Part shown: piece by piece, positions 39,012 to 48,064 of the stretch
Layout: every line of letters starts with the position of its first letter
Numbering within the stretch: the first letter of the stretch is position 1
Translations under genes and position numbers: made by a program
Source: Prochlorococcus marinus str. MIT 1013
GTDB taxonomy: Bacteria; Cyanobacteriota; Cyanobacteriia; PCC-6307; Cyanobiaceae
Length of the DNA: 64,000 bases
NCBI RefSeq assembly: GCF_027359395.1
Contig: NZ_CP114778.1
Span: forward strand, 1-64,000
Reading direction: 5' to 3'
The notes under the pieces: model-generated
The model's database searches: none
Told to the model about the DNA's origin: nothing
The model's input: only the letters and a program-made list of their open reading frames with translations

Positions 39012-40379
39012 GTGGAAAATCATTCATTAACAAAATCTCCTCTCTCCTTACCTTCTTTTTCGATTCCGAAAATTAGTCTTTTTATTGGGCTAACTATTAC
39101 AGGTCAATGGGTTTTAAGTGATGTGGCCCATATCCCTGGGGGTGGACTTGGATTGCTATTAGGACTTGGCTGTATCTTTTATTTTTTAAAACCAGGAAAG
39201 GTTTCATTTGAGGCTCCCTCTACTGTTCAAGGATGGGTAAGAAGATGTCATGACGTTTTAGAGAATTTTGAGTACTTACTTGAGGATGGAGAGCAAAGTG
39301 AAAGAAAAAAAGAAAGAATTAATTCCTTGCAAAAAATTATTGATAGAACCGAAGATCAAAGCATTGGTTTCTTGAAAACAAAAGGCGTAAAATTACCTGA
39401 TAAAGAGCAATTGGAAAAAGTTTTAGGAATAAATAATCAAATCAAAAATCAAATCAAAGTTTCTTTTCCACCAGCTCTTCCTGTGAGAGATCGAAATTGG
39501 ATTTTGCCAGATTTAATCCAAGAGCAAGATTTTATTGTTTATTCTTTGGCACTTCCAATGAGCGCAGCTGATCTGTTGTGGATAAAAAATATCCCTACAG
39601 ATCAACCAGCCTGGCTAATGGTTGCCAGCAAAGAATCTACTGATTGGTCTGACGAGCGAAATGCATTAGAGGCTCAATTACCAGATAGATGGACTAACAG
39701 AGTGTTGAAATGGGATGGATCTCAAACAGAAATGGCAACGGTTCTTTCTCCAATTAAGAAACTTCTTGAAAATCCAAAGAAGAATACAGACATTACTAAG
39801 CAAAGACTTTTGTCTCGATTGCATACTTCTTGGCAAAAAGATTTAGAAAAATTAAGAAGAGAAAAATTCAAGGTTATTCAAACAAGATCTCAGTGGATAG
39901 TTGCTGGTATCGTTTTCGCCTCCCCTGTCGCCTCAACTGATTTGCTTGCAGTTGCAGTGGTTAATGGCTTGATGATCAAAGAAATGTCGAAAATATGGTC
40001 TTCCAAAATGAAGCCAGAATTACTTGAGGCAGTCTCACGACAATTAGCAATGGCTGCAATTGCTCAAGGAGTGGTCGAATGGAGTGGACAATCCTTGTTG
40101 AGCTTGGCAAAGCTTGATGGCTCCTCTTGGGTTGCTGCTGGAACAATTCAGGCCTTGAGTGCTGCTTATTTAACAAGAGTGGTTGGGAGATCGATGGCTG
40201 ATTGGATGGCTCTCAATAATGGAGTAACTCAACCTGATTTAGAACTTATTAAGCAACAAGCTCCTCAACTAGTATCAAAAGCTGCTGAGCTAGAAAGAGT
40301 TGATTGGGTGGCTTTTTTAAAGCAATCAAAAGAATGGATTCAGTCACAATCTATTAATTACAAAGTTAAACCAGTTTAA
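39012..40379 (+). CDS. DUF697 (YcjF-related) membrane protein
   Basis: 455 residues from GTG. Two hydrophobic helices near the N-terminus (about 22-58), then a soluble middle (about 70-280), and a C-terminal DUF697-like domain with alternating membrane-interacting segments (QWIVAGIVFASPVASTDLLA; VAAGTIQALSAAYLTRVVG). DUF697 often follows a GTPase domain, but I find no P-loop GxxxxGKS here, so the middle is either a degenerate GTPase or unrelated. Function unknown. It stands alone between a divergent gene and mntC. Confidence 0.72.
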   Translation: MENHSLTKSPLSLPSFSIPKISLFIGLTITGQWVLSDVAHIPGGGLGLLLGLGCIFYFLKPGKVSFEAPSTVQGWVRRCHDVLENFEYLLEDGEQSERKKERINSLQKIIDRTEDQSIGFLKTKGVKLPDKEQLEKVLGINNQIKNQIKVSFPPALPVRDRNWILPDLIQEQDFIVYSLALPMSAADLLWIKNIPTDQPAWLMVASKESTDWSDERNALEAQLPDRWTNRVLKWDGSQTEMATVLSPIKKLLENPKKNTDITKQRLLSRLHTSWQKDLEKLRREKFKVIQTRSQWIVAGIVFASPVASTDLLAVAVVNGLMIKEMSKIWSSKMKPELLEAVSRQLAMAAIAQGVVEWSGQSLLSLAKLDGSSWVAAGTIQALSAAYLTRVVGRSMADWMALNNGVTQPDLELIKQQAPQLVSKAAELERVDWVAFLKQSKEWIQSQSINYKVKPV

Positions 40380-40400
40380 GTTTATAACTTTTCTTCTGGT

Positions 40401-40436
40401 ATATCTTTGACTTATATTTAGATAAGATATTAATAT
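40401..40436 (+). promoter_or_regulatory. Candidate promoter and operator of the mnt operon
   Basis: TTGACT (40407-40412) and TAATAT (40431-40436) are spaced by 18 bases, 18 bases before the mntC ATG. A short inverted repeat ATATCT (40401-40406) / AGATAT (40425-40430) brackets the -35 hexamer, which would suit a metal-responsive repressor. Both patterns are plausible but weak in AT-rich DNA. Confidence 0.35.
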
Positions 40437-40453
40437 TTTATAATTTCAAATAT

Positions 40454-41425
40454 ATGTTTAATAAGAAGGTTGTTTCTGAGTATGAGTATATTTATAAGAA
40501 AAACAAGATACTTAGTTTATCTGTTTTACTTTCTTTAAATATTTTATTCCTGACAGGATGTGTAAATAAAAACACTTATAGATTAGGAAATGATAAGCCT
40601 TTAGTTTTAACTACTTTTACAATTTTGGCCGACCTTGCTAGAAATGTTTCTGGGGATAGACTTCAAGTTAAATCAATAACGAAACCAGGAGCTGAAATCC
40701 ATAGTTATCAATTTACACCCAGTGATATTGTAAAAACTAAAGGAGCAAAACTGATTATTAAAAATGGTTTAGGTCTTGAATCATGGTTTTCAAAATTTAT
40801 GACTAGCACGGGCGATATTCCCAATGTGAAATTAACCGAAGGGATTAAGCCATTATTGATAGAGGGCGATGCTTATTCAGGGAAGCCAAATCCTCATGCC
40901 TGGATGTCGCCCAAAAGAGCTATGAATTATGTTGATAAAATAGTCGATGCTTTTATCAAAATCGATCCTGATGGAGCGCTTGAATACTCATCTAACGCTT
41001 CAACCTATAAAGCTAAACTTGAATCCCTTGATAAAGAGCTAAGAGATTCTTTATCCTCTATTCCTAAAGAAAGAAGGTTTTTGGTGACATGCGAAGGAGC
41101 CTTTACTTATTTGGCCCGTGATTACGGAATGAATGAGGCATATTTGTGGCCAGTTAATTCTGAAAGTCAAGTAACCCCTAAGAGAATGGTGAATCTCATA
41201 ACAAAAATTAAAGAAAATGAAGTCCCAACAATTTTTTGTGAAAGCACTGTGAGCGCAGAAGCACAAAAGGAAGTTGCAAAATCTAGTGGAGCTGTATTTG
41301 GTGGTACCTTCTACGTTGATTCACTCTCAGATCTAAATGGTCCTGCTCCTACCTATATAGATTTACTAAGGCATAATGTTCGTTTGATTACTGAGGGCCT
41401 ATCCATTGAAGAAGTGAAAAAATAA
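40454..41425 (+). CDS. mntC: Manganese-type ABC transporter, substrate-binding lipoprotein
   Basis: A cluster A-I (TroA/PsaA/MntC) metal-binding lipoprotein, 323 residues. The signal peptide ends in the lipobox LTGC with lipid-modified Cys36. The four expected metal ligands are His83 (IHSY), His148 (PHAW), Glu214 (CEGAF) and Asp289 (YVDS). This His2-Glu-Asp set, and the lack of a His-rich loop, point to Mn (or Fe) and away from Zn. Mn feeds the photosystem II oxygen-evolving cluster. Its stop overlaps the start of the ATPase gene by one base. Confidence 0.9.
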   Translation: MFNKKVVSEYEYIYKKNKILSLSVLLSLNILFLTGCVNKNTYRLGNDKPLVLTTFTILADLARNVSGDRLQVKSITKPGAEIHSYQFTPSDIVKTKGAKLIIKNGLGLESWFSKFMTSTGDIPNVKLTEGIKPLLIEGDAYSGKPNPHAWMSPKRAMNYVDKIVDAFIKIDPDGALEYSSNASTYKAKLESLDKELRDSLSSIPKERRFLVTCEGAFTYLARDYGMNEAYLWPVNSESQVTPKRMVNLITKIKENEVPTIFCESTVSAEAQKEVAKSSGAVFGGTFYVDSLSDLNGPAPTYIDLLRHNVRLITEGLSIEEVKK

Positions 41426-42222
41426 TGAACCCAATTTTTAAAAATCACGAGAAAGATTTTATGCGTATTGAGGCAGACCAAGTTTGTGTGGACTACAACG
41501 GCACAGTTGCCCTCTATGACGCAAGTTTAAATTTAAAAGCGGGATCTATATGTGGCCTTGTGGGAATGAATGGGGCAGGAAAATCAACCTTTTTTAAAGC
41601 TCTAATGGGCTTCGTTAGACCATCAAGGGGGAAAATAAGGATCAATGGTATAAAGGTTAATCAAGCGCAGAAGGAGCAATCGGTTGCATATGTTCCACAA
41701 AACGAAGGAATAGACTATTCATTCCCCATAAGTGTTTGGGATGTCGTGATGATGGGGAGATATGGCGCTATGAATATTTTCAGAATACCAAGAGAGTCAG
41801 ATAGAAGAGCAGTTGTTCACGCCCTTGAGAGAGTTGATCTTTTGGATCTCAGGGAAAGACCAATAGGATCTTTATCTGGAGGGCAACGTAAAAGAGCTTT
41901 TCTTGCAAGAGCAATTTCTCAACGGGCTTCAGTACTTCTTTTAGATGAGCCTTTTTCCGGAGTTGATGTACCCACTGAAAAACTTATGGCTCAGCTATTT
42001 CTTCAGTTTCGACAAGAAGGACATACTATTTTGATATCTACTCATGATTTGAATCATGTGCGAGATTTTTGTGATTTTGTTGTCCTTATCAATAAGACAG
42101 TTCTTGCATATGGTGAAACCTCAGAAGTTTTTACTTCAGAAAATCTAAATAAAACATTTGGAGGAATTCCACCAAATCCTTTATCAGGTCCAACGTCAAG
42201 CAAAGATTTTATAAATGAGTGA
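41425..42222 (+). CDS. mntA: Manganese-type ABC transporter, ATP-binding protein
   Basis: The cytoplasmic ATPase of the importer, 265 residues. Walker A GMNGAGKST (47-55), signature LSGGQ (150-154), Walker B ASVLLLDEP and the switch His (STHDLNH) are intact. It begins at ATG 41425 overlapping the mntC stop; ATG 41461 is an alternative start that removes 12 residues not typical for the family. The gene overlaps the permease gene by eight bases, so the three are translationally coupled. Symbol follows Synechocystis MntCAB; the metal is inferred from the binding protein. Confidence 0.92.
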   Translation: MNPIFKNHEKDFMRIEADQVCVDYNGTVALYDASLNLKAGSICGLVGMNGAGKSTFFKALMGFVRPSRGKIRINGIKVNQAQKEQSVAYVPQNEGIDYSFPISVWDVVMMGRYGAMNIFRIPRESDRRAVVHALERVDLLDLRERPIGSLSGGQRKRAFLARAISQRASVLLLDEPFSGVDVPTEKLMAQLFLQFRQEGHTILISTHDLNHVRDFCDFVVLINKTVLAYGETSEVFTSENLNKTFGGIPPNPLSGPTSSKDFINE

Positions 42223-43087
42223 ATTTCTAATTTCAATTACGCCAATAGATTGGCTATTGGATCCATTAACTCATGACTTCATGAGAAGAGCTTTAATGGT
42301 TAGCGCATTAGTAGGAGGGGTTTGTGGACTTTTATCTTGTTATATGACATTAAAAGGTTGGGCATTAATGGGTGACGCGGTTTCTCATGCGGTTATGCCA
42401 GGAGTTGTGGTTGCTTATGCATTAGGGCTCCCTTTTTCCTTAGGTGCTTTTGTTTTTGGAGTTGGTTCAGTTGCTTTGATTGGATTTGTTAAACAGAAAT
42501 CTAGAATAAAAGAAGATACAGTAATAGGCCTTGTTTTTACTGGCTTTTTTGCATTAGGCCTTGTATTGGTTTCAAAAATTAAAAGTAATATTGATTTAAT
42601 GCAAATACTTTTTGGAAGCCCCCTAGGGATTTCTCGTTCAGATGTTAACCAGACTTTAATAATTTCGTTTATAGTTATATCTATTTTGCTTATATTTAGA
42701 AAAGACTTAATGCTTTATTGTTTTGATGCTAAGCATGCCAGATCTATAGGAATAAATACAGGGATACTTCATTACTTGTTGTTAACTTTATTATCCTTAT
42801 CCGCAGTAGTAGGTTTGCAAACTGTTGGTATTATTCTAGTAGTAGCAATGCTTATCACGCCTGGTGCTACAGCATACTTGCTCACTGATCGTTTTGATCA
42901 AATGACTTTATTAGCAGTTATTAGCAGCTCATTTTCAAGCATTCTGGGAGTTTATATAAGTTATTGGTCAGATATTGAAACAGGTGGATCTATCGTTTTA
43001 GTTCAAACATTAATATTTCTAATAGCATTTTTATTTGCCCCAAGATATGGAATATTTAAAAACCAAACTTTTATAAATAATAATTAA
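42215..43087 (+). CDS. mntB: Manganese-type ABC transporter, permease
   Basis: The membrane channel of the importer, 290 residues with about eight helices, of the ABC-3 (ZnuB/MntB) family. The sequence shows the early GVCGLLSCYMTLKGWALMGDAVSHAVMPG motif and the GLQTVGIILVVAMLITPGATAYLLT region, both diagnostic. Overlap with the ATPase gene and the metal ligands of MntC put it in one operon. The DUF4336 gene follows after 12 bases. Confidence 0.93.
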   Translation: MSEFLISITPIDWLLDPLTHDFMRRALMVSALVGGVCGLLSCYMTLKGWALMGDAVSHAVMPGVVVAYALGLPFSLGAFVFGVGSVALIGFVKQKSRIKEDTVIGLVFTGFFALGLVLVSKIKSNIDLMQILFGSPLGISRSDVNQTLIISFIVISILLIFRKDLMLYCFDAKHARSIGINTGILHYLLLTLLSLSAVVGLQTVGIILVVAMLITPGATAYLLTDRFDQMTLLAVISSSFSSILGVYISYWSDIETGGSIVLVQTLIFLIAFLFAPRYGIFKNQTFINNN

Positions 43088-43099
43088 ATTAAGCAAACA

Positions 43100-44278
43100 A
43101 TGAGTAATCTTTCTTCTCAACAAAAATGGAGTTGGTGGCCACTTTTACCTCTCTATCCTTATGGCAGAAAAAGAACAATATTCCGTGAATTAGTTCCTAA
43201 TCAGATTTGGAGTTTTGAACAACTTCAAGGAATTTATTATGTTGCTGTCCCAGTGAGGCTTTTAGTCGTCAGAGTTAAGAATGAATTGATGATAATTAAC
43301 CCTCTCCCTCCAACTGATGAATTGCTAAGGGATATAGATGTACTTGTAAAAAAAATTGGTCCTGTAAAAACTATTGTTTTACCAACGGCCTCTGGTTTGG
43401 AACATAAAATTGCTCTTCCTGCTTTGGCTAGATCTTTTCCTGATTCAAAAATATGGCTTTGCCCAGGGCAGTGGAGTTTTCCATTTCAATTGCCTTTTGA
43501 TTGGTTGGGAATTCCATCTAAAAGAACAAATATTTTATTGGCTGACGGATTTCCTCATAGTGAATATTGTGACTGGATTTCATTAGGACCAATTGATATT
43601 GGACTAGGACGCTTTCAAGAAATATCTTGTTTTCATAAACCATCAAAATCTTTGTTGGTTACTGATGCAATTGTTGGTATTGAAGATACTCCTCCAGAGC
43701 TTTTTGATTTAGACCCTACCCCTTTATTATTTCACGCAAGAGAGAAGGGCTCTGAAGAACTTATTGATACGCCAATTGCAAGAAGAAAAGGATGGTTACG
43801 CTTGGTTCTTTTTGCTTCCTACTTAAGACCTGAAAAGTTGGTGATACCAAAAATAAAAGAAATTTTTGGAAACTCTTTTAAACCAAATTTAAGAAATAAA
43901 AGAGCACATTTTGGAATATATCCTTTTTCTTGGCAGAAAGGCTGGGAATTGTCTGCTAAAAAACTTGTTGGAAAAAACACTCCTCTAATACAAATCGCTC
44001 CTGTAATAGAAAGGCTTGTATTTCCTAGAGGACGAAAAGCTTTAATAACTTGGTTGAATAAAGTTGAATCCATACAGGGTATTTCATGGCTAATTTCTGC
44101 TCATTACAGTGGGAAAGTTAGATTTTCAAAGTATGAAATAAAAGCGTTAAAAAATAAAATTTATAAATCAGATTGGGCTAATAATAAAGGGGACTTTGGA
44201 TTTTTAAGTTGGCTAGATCAAAAATTATTAAAAATCGGCGTAGTCCCTAGTGACCCTCTGAAAAAATTTAGTGATTAA
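43100..44278 (+). CDS. DUF4336 family protein
   Basis: 392 residues. The N-terminal half (WSWWPLLPLYPYGRKRTIFRE; VPVRLLVVRVKNELMIINPL; KTIVLPTASGLEHKIALPAL) matches cyanobacterial and plant DUF4336 proteins, which have a metallo-beta-lactamase-like fold. The usual HxHxDH metal motif is not evident, so it may not be a hydrolase. No signal peptide. It lies 12 bases after mntB, which makes co-transcription likely; a role in metal handling would be speculation. Its stop shares the bases TTAA with the convergent DUF760 gene. Confidence 0.75.
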   Translation: MSNLSSQQKWSWWPLLPLYPYGRKRTIFRELVPNQIWSFEQLQGIYYVAVPVRLLVVRVKNELMIINPLPPTDELLRDIDVLVKKIGPVKTIVLPTASGLEHKIALPALARSFPDSKIWLCPGQWSFPFQLPFDWLGIPSKRTNILLADGFPHSEYCDWISLGPIDIGLGRFQEISCFHKPSKSLLVTDAIVGIEDTPPELFDLDPTPLLFHAREKGSEELIDTPIARRKGWLRLVLFASYLRPEKLVIPKIKEIFGNSFKPNLRNKRAHFGIYPFSWQKGWELSAKKLVGKNTPLIQIAPVIERLVFPRGRKALITWLNKVESIQGISWLISAHYSGKVRFSKYEIKALKNKIYKSDWANNKGDFGFLSWLDQKLLKIGVVPSDPLKKFSD

Positions 44279-44619
44279 ATTTTATCTGGATCGACAGACA
44301 TCTCTTCATCAGCCAAAAGTGTCTCTTCTAACTGTTTTCTCTGTTCCATTTGTCTTAAAAAATAACCCGTCATCATTGCAGAGGCTAATAAGCTAGCTAA
44401 ATTATCTTTACTCGAAGTTATCTTTACTTCAAATTGCTCACCTGGAAGCATTCCAATCAAGCCCTGAACATTGTGTTTGATTATTTCTTGAATTTCGGGG
44501 CTTGCAGATTTTGCAACTCTCTGCAAAACGTCTGCGGGTTGATCTTGCAAATATTGAATCAGAGCATTTGCCTCATGTCCTTCATTATTGTCTGTAGCTA
44601 AAAATTCAGGATTAAACAT
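44275..44619 (-). CDS. DUF760 family protein
   Basis: 114 residues, acidic and helical. The core ALIQYLQDQPADVLQRVAKS, SPEIQEIIKHNVQGLIGMLP and LASLLASAMMTGYFLRQMEQR match DUF760, a family confined to cyanobacteria and plants. In plants some members have been linked to plastid functions, but no biochemical activity is established that I can cite. The gene is co-directional with lepB, 63 bases downstream of it. Confidence 0.75.
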   Translation of the reverse strand: MFNPEFLATDNNEGHEANALIQYLQDQPADVLQRVAKSASPEIQEIIKHNVQGLIGMLPGEQFEVKITSSKDNLASLLASAMMTGYFLRQMEQRKQLEETLLADEEMSVDPDKI

Positions 44620-44682
44620 CCAGTTTTTCTCTATGTATAAATAGAATATCGCAAAATGTACACTAATAAAATTTAATTTAGG

Positions 44683-45249
44683 TTATGGGAACCGAATAGG
44701 TCCTATCTTTCTAATTGGCCAGTATCTTGCGAGTGCCGTACCTATTAGATTTTTTTCTGGGAGAGGTCCCCATACATGTGAGTCTAAACTGTTGTTTCGG
44801 TTGTCTCCTAAAACCCACAAGGAAAAGTCAGGTACTTTTATTTCGTCCATTTCATACTGAATTGATTCTTTAATCCAAGGTTCATTTATTTCCTTATCAT
44901 TTCTATATAGTTTTCCATTTGAAACTTTGATTTTGTCTCCAGGTAATCCAACAATTCGTTTGATAAGTGCTGAACCATCACTGTATCCAGCCTCTATAAG
45001 TATTTTTGGAGGTTTAAAAACTACAATAGTATTCAAATTTAAATGTTTATCTAGTTTTTGATTAATTCTTGGGGTTATCTTCTCTATCAATATGCGATCT
45101 TGAATTTGCAAAGTTGGAATCATTGATCCAGATGGTATCCATCTAGGTTCAACTGCTTGCCATCTTAATAAAAGCGCAATTAATATCCAAATTAATAATC
45201 CTTTCCAGCTATTTTGGTTTTGATTTTTTTTTGATCCAGTAGATGTCAT
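44683..45249 (-). CDS. lepB: Signal peptidase I
   Basis: A membrane serine protease that removes signal peptides from exported proteins. The 188-residue form has one N-terminal membrane helix (about 16-29), the catalytic Ser42 in PSGSMIPTL, Lys97 in DGSALIKRIVGLPGD, and the LGDNRNNSLDSHVWGPLP box near the C-terminus. This is the short cyanobacterial/Gram-positive type. Divergent from menD across 63 bases. Confidence 0.96.
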   Translation of the reverse strand: MTSTGSKKNQNQNSWKGLLIWILIALLLRWQAVEPRWIPSGSMIPTLQIQDRILIEKITPRINQKLDKHLNLNTIVVFKPPKILIEAGYSDGSALIKRIVGLPGDKIKVSNGKLYRNDKEINEPWIKESIQYEMDEIKVPDFSLWVLGDNRNNSLDSHVWGPLPEKNLIGTALARYWPIRKIGPIRFP

Positions 45250-45312
45250 GAAATGTTTTTGTTTTAGTTTCCTGTTAAATAGTTTTTTACAAAATTTGAA
45301 TTAGTTGTTCTT

Positions 45313-47109
45313 TTGGCAATTTCAATAGCACGTTACAATTTTTTTATTAGCTTAGAGCTCCTTAAAGCCCTTGTGGCAAAGGGAATGAAATATATTGTTC
45401 TATGCCCTGGAAGCAGGTCAGGTCCTCTTGCATTAGCAGCAGCAAGTCTCTTTAAAAGAAAGGAATTAACTCTCATAACATCTATTGATGAAAGATCTGC
45501 TGCATTTCTTGCCTTGGGAATAAGTGCTGCAAGCGGACAATTAACGGGTGTTATTACAACTTCTGGAACAGCTGTAGCAAATCTTTTACCTGCTGCTGTT
45601 GAGGCGGATAGGTCATGTCATCCTCTTTTGTTTCTAACAGCAGATAGGCCTTTGAGATTAAAAGAATGTGGAGCGAATCAAGCAGTTAATCAGCAGGATT
45701 TTTTGAAATCAGTTTGTAGATATTTTGATGAATCTCCAAGAGAAGGAATTCATTTGATTTCTAAAGAAAGACTTAGTTCTTTAGTAGAAAAGTCATACGA
45801 AATGACCATTAATATGCCTGGTCCAATTCATATAAACCTTGCTTATGAAGAACCTTTACATCCTTGCGAGTTTGATCAGAAAAAAGTTCTTGATGGATGG
45901 GAAATTGATGGATTTTTAAAGAATAAAATTACTTCAAGGAACAATCAGTTTATTAAGAATGACCTTTCGCCAAACTTACCCGAATTAGATCCATGGTCAT
46001 TAGGCATAATTATTGTTGGCCCTTGGAGGGGCAAAGCAAAAGAACTTGTTTCTTTTAGGATTGCATTAAAGAAATGGCAAAATTTAACTGGATGGCCAAT
46101 ACTTGCTGATCCACTCTCTGGAGTCGAAAATAAACAAAAAGGTTTAATAAATCATTGGGATCTTATTTTCTCAATAGGTTTTTTTGAAAGAATTAATGAA
46201 ATCCAAGTTTTACGCTTGGGCCCACTACCACCAAGTAAAGAATTAAAATTTTGGCTTGAGAAACCTGGGAAAAGTCAATTACTAATCACAGAGGGAGATT
46301 ACAGAAATCTTGATCCTATTGGTGGCTCAATTCAATTTAGTGAAGGATTTTCTAATTGGTTGAATAAATTCTCTAACAGTATTTCAAAAAATCCTGCAAG
46401 CGATAATAAAAATTTTAGTAAAAGATTAACTTCAAATCTTATAAACTATGATTTATTCATTAATGATTGGCTTGATAAAAAGTTATTTGGAAAAGGCTTA
46501 ATTACAGAACCTGCTTTAGCTAGATTGCTTCCTCGCTTGCTTCCAAATTCTATTCCTGTGATGCTTGCTTCAAGTAGTCCAATAAGAGATTGGTTAAGTT
46601 ATTCAGGTCGGGGAGCTTTTATAAGAAGGTGTTTTGGATTTAGGGGCTCTTCAGGAATTGATGGAACACTTTCAATGGGGATGGGATTATCAATAATCAT
46701 GGGAAGGATGATATTAGTAACAGGTGATTTGGCTTTTCTTCATGATACAAATGGTTGGTTATTTTCAAAAGATAGAAATACTAGTCTTATAGTAATCTTG
46801 ATAGATAATGGAGGCGGAGGTATTTTTAATCAATTAAACATAGATAGACTTCAAGAAGGAGATTTTGAAGAAATTTTTCTTATGCCTCAGCAAGTTTGTC
46901 CTCTTTCACTTGCAAAAGCTTATGGAGTGAAATATAAGCAAGTTTCATGCTTAGATGATTTAGAACATGCAATTGAATGGAGCTTTTCTTTATCAACAAA
47001 TGTATTAATAAGAGTTTGTACTAACTCCTTTGAAGATCATAAATTGAGACTAAGTTTACGCGATGATCTCAAAAGAAGATTATCTGAGAATTTATCAAGC
47101 TGTGACTAA
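45313..47109 (+). CDS. menD: SEPHCHC synthase (MenD)
   Basis: A thiamine-diphosphate enzyme that joins 2-oxoglutarate to isochorismate in phylloquinone synthesis; phylloquinone is the A1 acceptor of photosystem I. The 598-residue protein shows LCPGSRSGPLALAA and the conserved Glu region SIDERSAAFLALG in the Pyr domain, and GDLAFLHDTNG with N-G-G-G-I-F downstream for Mg-ThDP binding. The start is TTG 45313, which gives the normal N-terminus. menB follows after 13 bases. Confidence 0.96.
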   Translation: MAISIARYNFFISLELLKALVAKGMKYIVLCPGSRSGPLALAAASLFKRKELTLITSIDERSAAFLALGISAASGQLTGVITTSGTAVANLLPAAVEADRSCHPLLFLTADRPLRLKECGANQAVNQQDFLKSVCRYFDESPREGIHLISKERLSSLVEKSYEMTINMPGPIHINLAYEEPLHPCEFDQKKVLDGWEIDGFLKNKITSRNNQFIKNDLSPNLPELDPWSLGIIIVGPWRGKAKELVSFRIALKKWQNLTGWPILADPLSGVENKQKGLINHWDLIFSIGFFERINEIQVLRLGPLPPSKELKFWLEKPGKSQLLITEGDYRNLDPIGGSIQFSEGFSNWLNKFSNSISKNPASDNKNFSKRLTSNLINYDLFINDWLDKKLFGKGLITEPALARLLPRLLPNSIPVMLASSSPIRDWLSYSGRGAFIRRCFGFRGSSGIDGTLSMGMGLSIIMGRMILVTGDLAFLHDTNGWLFSKDRNTSLIVILIDNGGGGIFNQLNIDRLQEGDFEEIFLMPQQVCPLSLAKAYGVKYKQVSCLDDLEHAIEWSFSLSTNVLIRVCTNSFEDHKLRLSLRDDLKRRLSENLSSCD

Positions 47110-47122
47110 TTTAATTTGAACA

Positions 47123-48016
47123 ATGGCCTTAAAACCTATTAACCCTAAAAACATCCCTAGAAGAGTTCTCCCTGGAGAAATCATTACTTCATGGGTTGCT
47201 GTTGGTGAATACAAAGATATTCTCTTTGATGTTAGCCCTGAGGGTATTGCTCGCGTTGCGATAAATCGTCCTGAAAAAAGAAATGCTTTTCGACCTCAAA
47301 CAATTTCAGAACTCTGTGATGCTTTTATCCGAATCAGAGAAGATCCTGATATTGGAGTGGTTTTATTTACAGGGGTTGGCCCTTCCAAAGATGGAAAGTT
47401 CGCTTTTTGTTCAGGCGGAGATCAGACAATTCGTGGTAATGGAGGATACCTCGGTGATGATGGGATCCCGCGTTTAAATGTTCTAGATTTGCAACGTATA
47501 ATTCGAAGCCTTCCAAAAGTAGTTATTGCGCTTGTTTCAGGTTTCGCAATCGGAGGAGGACACGTTTTGCATTTGATTTGTGATTTGAGCTTGGCTGCTG
47601 ATAATGCAGTTTTTGGGCAAACGGGGCCTAAGGTAGGGAGCTTTGATGCTGGATTTGGTTCAAGTTATTTAGCAAGGGTTGTAGGTCAAAAAAAGGCCAG
47701 AGAAATTTGGTTTCTATGTAGAAAATATGGAGCAAAGGAAGCATTAGGTATGGGGCTGATAAATGCAATCTCATCAATTAATTTACTCGAGTCTGAAGGG
47801 GTTAAATGGGCTAGAGAAATACTTCAAAACAGTCCAACAGCTATAAAATGTTTGAAATTTTCTTTTAATGCTGATACTGATGGATTGGCAGGTATACAAG
47901 AGCTCGCTGGACAGGCAACACATCTTTTTTATACGACTGATGAGTCAAAGGAGGGAAGAAATGCTTTCATGGAGAAAAGGGATCCTGATTTCTCTGAATC
48001 AAAATGGCTTCCATGA
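47123..48016 (+). CDS. menB: 1,4-dihydroxy-2-naphthoyl-CoA synthase
   Basis: MenB closes the second ring in phylloquinone synthesis. The 297-residue crotonase-fold protein has [13 protein letters not shown], the oxyanion segments CSGGDQ and [20 protein letters not shown], the [18 protein letters not shown] motif specific to MenB, and a C-terminal [18 protein letters not shown]. It is the second gene of a menD-menB operon ended by a terminator. Confidence 0.97.
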   Translation: MALKPINPKNIPRRVLPGEIITSWVAVGEYKDILFDVSPEGIARVAINRPEKRNAFRPQTISELCDAFIRIREDPDIGVVLFTGVGPSKDGKFAFCSGGDQTIRGNGGYLGDDGIPRLNVLDLQRIIRSLPKVVIALVSGFAIGGGHVLHLICDLSLAADNAVFGQTGPKVGSFDAGFGSSYLARVVGQKKAREIWFLCRKYGAKEALGMGLINAISSINLLESEGVKWAREILQNSPTAIKCLKFSFNADTDGLAGIQELAGQATHLFYTTDESKEGRNAFMEKRDPDFSESKWLP

Positions 48017-48024
48017 TCTTATTT

Positions 48025-48055
48025 AGTTTATCCAAAAGATAAACCTTTCTTTTTT
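48025..48055 (+). terminator. Intrinsic terminator of the menD-menB transcript
   Basis: GTTTATC (48026-48032) and GATAAAC (48038-48044) form a seven-pair stem with loop CAAAA, followed by CTTTCTTTTTT. It starts nine bases after the menB stop and ends just before the glgA ATG. The stem is AT-rich, so it may leak. Confidence 0.6.
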
Positions 48056-48064
48056 ATGAATTAA

